In this document: positions 10,414 to 15,176 of the stretch, in pieces
Position numbering within the stretch: position 1 is the first letter of the stretch
Layout: each line of letters begins with the position of its first letter
NCBI GenBank assembly: GCA_910592005.1
Contig: CAJVPP010002358.1
Location: forward strand, 1 to 15,176
DNA: 15,176 nt
DNA from: Funneliformis mosseae
Taxonomy: Eukaryota > Glomeromycota > Glomeromycetes > Glomerales > Glomeraceae
Direction: 5' to 3'
Position numbers and translations under genes: made by a program
The notes under the pieces: generated by a model
The model's input: the letters and a program-made list of their open reading frames with translations, nothing else
Database searches by the model: none
What the model was told of the DNA's origin: nothing

Positions 10414-10710
10414 ATGTTATCTTCTATATTTTATATTGCTAAAAGAATTAAGAATAAAAAACTAAAGATAAAATCAATTAATACTGAAAATTTTTAGATT
10501 TTAAATAATATTATAAAGACATATAATAAACATGTTTATAATATTAATAATAGAATAAAGATAGATATTCTACTAAATAATTGAATACTTTTAATAAAGC
10601 ATATACAGTATTAAAGTAAAAAGCATCAGCAAAGCTAAAAGGTTAATATTAGTTATAAAGAAAAAGATAATGAAGTTAGTAAAAATAATGTAATTTATAT
10701 TATAAAATAA
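10414..10710 (+). pseudogene. Unidentified decayed coding fragment A
   Basis: One reading frame from ATG 10414 (SSIFYIAKRIKNKKLKIKSI) keeps a coding look for 98 codons up to TAA at 10708, interrupted by five stops. Later blocks include NNIIKTYNKHVYNINNRIKI and SYKEKDNEVSKNN. It is basic and Asn/Ile/Lys-rich, as expected in this composition, so part of the signal may be compositional. I do not recognise the family. It sits between the palindrome at 9885 and fragment B at 10835, on the same strand as B, so both may be pieces of one former gene. Confidence 0.3.
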
Positions 10711-10761
10711 AATATTATACTTCTAAATATTCTAATAAAAAAATGTTAATGTAAAATAATT

Positions 10762-10824
10762 ATGAAAATGACAATATATTTAATAAAAAAAAATGCATAT
10801 GTAAATAAATGTTATCATTTTCAT
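10762..10824. repeat. Inverted repeat, 10-bp arms
   Basis: ATGAAAATGA at 10762-10771 is the perfect reverse complement of TCATTTTCAT at 10815-10824, and matching continues loosely inward (ACAAT against GTTA). The 43-nt loop is A/T-rich and contains ATGCATAT. It lies between the coding-like fragments A and B. In this composition a 10-bp inverted repeat could be chance. Confidence 0.3.
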
Positions 10825-10834
10825 TTATTCTTGA

Positions 10835-10960
10835 TTTGACTTAAATCAGATTAATAAAGAAACTTATGAGATAATTGAGGAAGCGGATGATTGTAATTAT
10901 CTTTATAATTTTTCAATATTACAAATAAAAAATGAAATTAATTTATCAATTAATAATTAA
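10835..10960 (+). pseudogene. Unidentified coding fragment B, possible C-terminal end
   Basis: Forty-one codons are open between a TGA at 10832 and TAA at 10958. The translation contains LNQINKETYEIIEEADDCNY and then LYNFSILQIKNEINLS. Unlike the surrounding sequence it has an acidic amphipathic character and an unusual GC patch (GAGGAAGCGGATGATTGT around 10877-10894), which AT drift alone would not produce. The stop at 10958 may be the genuine end of a former protein. I do not recognise the family. It could be the tail of fragment A about 125 bp upstream. Confidence 0.3.
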
Positions 10961-11177
10961 ATTTAATAAACGAATGTTATTAAACAAACCTTTATAATTT
11001 ATAATTGCAATTAAAAATAACAAATCGAAATCGTTAACTAACTTATAATTTAACCTAAATAAAATTGTTTATGATAGTTACAATTTTAATTTAAATAATA
11101 TAAATTTAGTTTAATCTTTTATTGAATTCATCGATTGAATTCTTTAAAAAAAAAAAAGTTATATAAGTAACATCTTT

Positions 11178-11545
11178 AAAGCCTGCATGCATCAAAAATC
11201 TTTTGGACCTACAATCTTGTTATTCCGGTATTTTGGCACAATATCTAGAAAAGTCCCATTTTTTAAAAAATGGTCGGTGCGTTCAAAAAAATTTAATATA
11301 ACTTTATTTATCTCGATTTATCACTTTATTTTACGCCAAAATAATCTGATTCCGTGAAATTTCAGGGTTCTTGATAAAGTTGTCAAAATTTCTTGTATGT
11401 CGTGTAACCGGATAAAACACATCATTATCGTGGATATGATACATAATAAATACTCATTTGGTTTGACATACGTAAAGTACATCACATTGAATGAAAATGT
11501 ATTTATATATACAACAATAATTACATTCTCTTTAATGCAGGCGTT
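11178..11545. repeat. Possible short element with inverted ends, containing an 18-bp palindrome
   Basis: TAAA-GCCTGCAT (11177-11188) is mirrored by ATGCAGGC-G-TTTA (11535-11546), that is, 12 bp with one inserted base. Inside lies a perfect 18-bp palindrome, CCATTTTTTAAAAAATGG, at 11256-11273. The interior is richer in GC and CG steps than the DNA to its left (for example CCGGTA, GGTCGGTGCG, TCGTGTAACCGG) and has no long reading frame. A non-autonomous DNA element (MITE-like) would fit, but I see no convincing target-site duplication, and the short ends could be coincidence. Confidence 0.3.
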
Positions 11546-11980
11546 TAATTACAAACGATATTAAAGAACATATATTTAGGATACAAGACAATACAAGTAA
11601 AACAATTTAATTCCTATTGTAGATACGATTGTACGGTTCCCCCCTATACATCATTGTGCAGTATTCCGAAGAAATTTGCATATTGCATAAGTCCTTGTTA
11701 CCGAATTACGCCTTTGATACATAAATCATTACCTAATGGGCTTCATAACATAACCATCTTACCAAAATCACCAAAATGAACTTTAATTTCATTATATCAG
11801 AAACACATTTCAAATCCCCCCACAATCAACCAGACAGATTATTTGACATCTATAGGAACACTTCCTTATTTACTTAGTACAACATAGTGTGTGTATTTAC
11901 GAAAAAACAATATATATATGTGTATACGAGTAATATGATCTGATATATCCCAAATACAATTTATACATAAACCCCTCAAC

Positions 11981-12018
11981 GAAATAAAAAGAAAAAGAAA
12001 AAGAAAAAAAAAAAAAAA
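11981..12018. repeat. Purine (A/G) simple-sequence tract
   Basis: On the plus strand this is A-rich with regularly spaced G in GAAAAA units, followed by an uninterrupted run of A. On the minus strand it is a polypyrimidine tract. It causes spurious Phe-rich and Lys-rich open frames on both strands. Confidence 0.85.
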
Positions 12019-12067
12019 CTCATTAATAGTGAAATATATTTTTTTTAAAAAAATATCGAAGAAGGTA

Positions 12068-12099
<32 letters not shown>
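12068..12099. repeat. (AAT)n microsatellite, about 10.7 units
   Basis: Thirty-two bases of uninterrupted AAT repeat. It lies about 300 bases beyond the HOOK stop codon, possibly in the 3' untranslated region. On the minus strand it creates an artificial poly-Ile/Leu frame that should not be taken as a gene. Confidence 0.95.
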
Positions 12100-12100
<1 letters not shown>

Positions 12101-12404
12101 CAATTTAAAATATCTGAAATGCTGGAACTCGAAAAGAACGGTGTTTCGGGGTAAAGACGAAAGAAAAAGAGCGTAAAAAGGAACAAGCAATATACATAAT
12201 AGATATCCCCTTGATTTGTGATACAATTTATGTTAAAATAAATCGTGTACTAGGTGAATTATTGTAAAATCGTGACCTAAGCCAAATATCTGGATCTAAG
12301 TTCACATAACCTTAATGTTCGTTCCGGCTAAGTCAATTGTAAGAAAATTCCCTATATTTTCAATGCGCTTTGGCAATAAGTTCCAACAATTCGAGCATCA
12401 CTAG

Positions 12405-15176
12405 TCACCGCCGTTTTAGCTGCGCAATCAATGTTTAATTAATACGTATTACAAAAAAAAACTGCGCCAACAATACTGGACCTTTCAATGTCACGAATTT
12501 TTGATTAAATATAAATCTCACCTGAGTATCAAGAATTAAACGTTGTTGATTAAGAAAAGATGCAGGTCCTTGCCTTTGCAAGAAAACATGATCACCTTGA
12601 ATACGTCTACCCATATTGAACCAAGCACTTGTGACCAAACTAATTTCTTTTTGTGCTTGTTCTTTAGATTCTTTGTGAAGTTGCTGGAAAATATTATAAA
12701 ATAAGAATGCGCACAGTAAATTAAATGAAACAAAAATGTTAACCAACTTACCTCTAAGCGCTTAACTTCAGCAACATGAGCTTCTCTTTCTGCTTCGAAT
12801 GAAGTAATTGCATTTTTGTAATTCTCAATTATTTCATGTTGACCAGTAACCAAAGTCTTGAGTTGTTCAACCTTTCTGTGCAATTGTACATTTTGTTTCT
12901 TAAGATCATCTTCGCTTTTATCTTCAAAACTTTGAAGCAGAGAAGACAATTCTCTGGAAAGATGGAATACAATATTAGAATAGATAATATATTAGAATAT
13001 AAAAATAATAAAATTAAAATATTAAACGTACTCATTTTGAATCCTCAAGTTCTCCTTTTCATCCTCTAATGCTTTAATTCTAGCTTCGGTGTTAGCTATT
13101 ATATACAATAAAATATGAACATTTATTAAAACAAGTTAACAACCAATTCCCAATTCCCGTCTAAAATTCTATATAATAATTTATTATGTTTGTCTAAGTT
13201 GTTGATCATTTTGTCAAAAAATAACCACTATAATACGTCGTAAATAAATTAAGTGTGTATAATACAGTCGTGACTTATCTGAACAACCATTATTGTATTT
13301 TTGATTTCTTCTTTGAACCACAAATAAAAAAACGAAAAATTCGCCACTCAAATTTAATACCACACGTACAATCAGGTCTGACTTCACCCATTTCCCTCTC
13401 AGCTCGATCTAATTTCATCTGTGTTTCTCGAAGTTGCTTTCTAGTCTCCAATAGTTCCTTTTGATCTCTCTCGAAACTTATCCTGTGTTCCTTTTTATTT
13501 ACACTTATTTAATAGTAAACACGCGGTTGAAAATAAAAATAAAAATTATTAAATAACTGGTCTAAAGCTTTCAGGAACAGATAAGTTGATATAAAAACTA
13601 ACCTGTTAGATGAACTGGACATTTCTGCTTGTAATCGTTCAAGCTCAGATTCTAATACAAGTTTTTCTTTTTGAACTTTAACATAGTCCTGTAAAACAAT
13701 AAACAATATAAATGAAAACGTTAAAGGATAACAAATGTATCAAAATATTGTAATAAATATTAACCGTTTCAAATCTAGCTTTGACACGATTTGCATCATC
13801 AACTTGATGCTTTAATACTAGAAGTTGAGTATTTGCATCATCATCCGAGGGTTTACCCTCGCGTAACCTAGATAATTCACGTTGAAGTTCGTTAATCTTC
13901 AATCTCAAACTTGTCATTGTGTCGCCTTTTAGAGCATCCGAAAGTTCGTTAATAGAATGGTCAATAATATCATCTACTTCAATTTTTTCATCATCTAATT
14001 TTAAAGGCTCTCCTGTGTAATAAATTTTTGAAAAAAATTCTATTAATAATTCCTAAGAAATTAGAGATAAAAAAAATAAAATAAGTTAATATGTTTACCT
14101 TCACCTAACTCTAATTCTCGTAATCTATCTTCTAACAAATGTATGGTCTCTTGATCACGTGATTGGGCCATATCGTATGCTTCAATTTTTGCCTTCATGT
14201 GCCTATATTCGTACTCGAATTTATTTTTTTGATTAACCAATTCTATTTTTTCAGATTGAAGTTCATCAAGTTGTTTTTTATAATTTTCCATTAATCCTTT
14301 GAAACAAGCAACTTTATCATACTCCTCTAAAATTGCTTGATTACGTTCGGCAAGGGTGCGATTTTCTTGTTCTAGAGTCTATGAATGAAATCATATTTAA
14401 AACATATGATGTTATGATCCTTGATAAGTTTATTTGCATTCTACCTTATAATTTCGCCGTAAATCCGCAGCTTCTTCCAATTTCTTTTTATATTTATCAA
14501 TGACATTTTCTTTTCTCCTGAGCTCGTCAGCAGCATGTCTGTATTCATCAACTTGATCCTTTAGTCTCGCAGCTTCATTTGCTTGTTCGGAGAGTAATTC
14601 GTTCTAATTATTTACCAATCGTTTAACAAAAAAATTTCTTACATAATTAAAGATAATGTAATGTGTATTTTTTTTTATTTTAAGAGAGGAAAACTACCTT
14701 GCGAGAAAGATCAATTATTTCAGCCTCCTTTTCAGAGAGTTTCTTCAGATTTTCTGCAACTTGCTTTTCATATCTCTTCCTGTAATGTATAGAAAGTAAT
14801 AATATTGTAACAATCGGTGATTTATTTCCGAAATTGATATATTAATGATAATTTTTAAAATAATGCTTGCAATTCATTTTGAAGTCGATCAATATCTGTT
14901 TTCAAAATAAAGTCTGCTTTTCCGGTCTGAGCAGAATGAGCTAAAGCGAGTTCCATATCTTTCAACTTGTGTTTCGTTTCTTCCAGTTCTGCTTGCAAAT
15001 CATCCTATTGATACACATATATTATTATTCATCTTCAGAAATTCATCTCAAATTTATTATTAAAGCTTTATAATAAATTGAAAATTTACATACACATTGA
15101 TCACGCAATGCTGTGTGTTCTTCCATTAAGGCTTGGTGTGCTTTTTCTAGGGCTTCTTTTTGAGCAATAATTTTTC
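12405..15176 (-). CDS. HOOK: HOOK-family microtubule/dynein adaptor protein, C-terminal part (5' end outside window)
   Basis: HOOK proteins link cytoplasmic dynein and kinesin to endosomes and other cargo. Reading leftwards, I assemble twelve exons: 15176-15094, 15004-14871, 14779-14698, 14603-14445, 14378-14099, 14012-13765, 13688-13603, 13482-13370, 13095-13032, 12953-12752, 12683-12522 and 12419-12405. All join in phase and give about 541 residues with one stop at the end. The product is almost entirely charged heptad coiled coil, with HOOK-like blocks such as YKKKLEEAADLRRNYKTLEQ and FEYEYRHMKAKIEAYD. Near the end TSAWFNMGRR and FLNQQR match the conserved HOOK tail (AWYNMG ... FLxRQR in animals). 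Known family members are about 720 residues, so only the N-terminal HOOK domain and first coil should be missing, off the right edge. Introns are 66-120 bp except 13096-13369 (274 bp). The last exon is only QLKRR-stop and is the least certain junction. Family call is firm; function is by homology. Confidence 0.93.
14780..14870 (-). other. Non-canonical GC-AG intron inside the HOOK gene
   Basis: The upstream exon ends GAA TT and the next exon starts G AAG AGA TAT, together restoring a Leu codon. The only donor that keeps this frame is GCAAGC at 14870-14865, paired with a normal ACAG acceptor ending at 14780. No GT near the exon end gives an open junction: reading on past TTG CAA GCA TTA TTT meets TAA. 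GC-AG introns are a known minor class spliced by the major spliceosome and usually have a strong donor elsewhere. This one departs from the preferred AG|GCAAGT at the exon side (TT instead of AG), which would make it a weak donor. Confidence 0.85.

Larger units (their letters stand above)
11161..12404. other. 3' flank of HOOK / intergenic, no gene supported
   Basis: Composition is visibly different from the DNA to its left: mixed sequence with C runs (CCCCCC at 11640-11645 and 11817-11822), CG steps and few homopolymers outside the two simple repeats. Neither strand shows a coding-like frame; the longer open frames at 11866-12226 on the minus strand are products of the AAT and purine tracts. 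Some of it must be the 3' untranslated region and terminator of HOOK, but I could not pick a clear AATAAA-type signal on the minus strand. Part could also be an unannotated non-coding transcript. Confidence 0.5.

Noticed and set aside
1..11160. Mitochondrial or plastid DNA because of the extreme AT content
   Set aside because: The stretch joins a nuclear spliceosomal-intron gene and contains nuclear-type LINE and DDE relics; no organelle genes or tRNAs were seen.
11866..12226. Two minus-strand open frames with poly-Leu/Ile/Phe stretches
   Set aside because: They are translations of the AAT microsatellite and the polypurine tract; no domain and no coding character outside the repeats.
12829..13035. 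Minus-strand 68-codon open frame as a separate small gene
   Set aside because: It reads an intron and a HOOK exon in the wrong frame.
12836..13069. Plus-strand open frame of 77 codons, and a similar one at 13255-13464
   Set aside because: Both are opposite-strand shadows across HOOK exons and introns; the minus strand gives a phase-consistent HOOK protein.
1..15176. CRISPR arrays, tRNA, rRNA or riboswitch-like structures
   Set aside because: No regularly spaced repeats, no cloverleaf with conserved T-loop, and no rRNA-like conserved blocks seen on either strand.

Overview
The window is eukaryotic and very AT-rich. It has a sharp divide: about 1-11160 is AT-saturated, gene-poor and full of decayed mobile-element coding sequence, while about 11160-15176 has more ordinary composition and ends in an intact, intron-rich gene on the minus strand. 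Short introns (mostly 66-120 bp, GTAAGT/GTATGT/GTACGT-type donors), the protein family of the live gene, and the style of the relics suggest a fungus. My recollection of similar proteins points to an arbuscular mycorrhizal fungus (Glomeromycotina, Rhizophagus-like). That placement is inference, not proof.

Right part (12405-15176, minus strand): the C-terminal ~541 residues of a HOOK-family coiled-coil protein (dynein/cargo adaptor). I resolve 12 exons and 11 introns, all phase-consistent. The N-terminal HOOK domain lies beyond the right edge. One intron (14780-14870) uses a GC donor. Downstream of its stop (11161-12404) there is no gene I can support, only simple repeats, a perfect 18-bp palindrome and a possible ~370-bp element with short inverted ends.

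Left part: from 1664 to 5192 on the plus strand lies the broken relic of a large multi-exon gene with a DDE-type catalytic core (D at 3866, D at 4108, E at 4213; 34 residues between the second D and the E) and a separately conserved C-terminal module (4836-5192). Splice sites are still recognisable and exon phases still match across several introns, although every exon carries stops or frameshifts. From about 9170 down to 6100 on the minus strand lies the relic of a LINE-like retrotransposon: a coiled-coil-like upstream segment, then an exonuclease-endonuclease-phosphatase domain (LSET, GDFN, xNHYPLF), then a reverse-transcriptase region entered through a KASG motif. Smaller unassigned coding-like fragments lie at 5234-5371, 10414-10710 and 10835-10960, and a strong imperfect palindrome at 9885-9928.

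The relics do not work together with the HOOK gene. They look like a transposon graveyard abutting a conserved housekeeping gene. Many relic stops sit where a tryptophan or glutamine is expected, which suggests G:C to A:T mutation. I see no RNA genes, CRISPR arrays, or intact new system.
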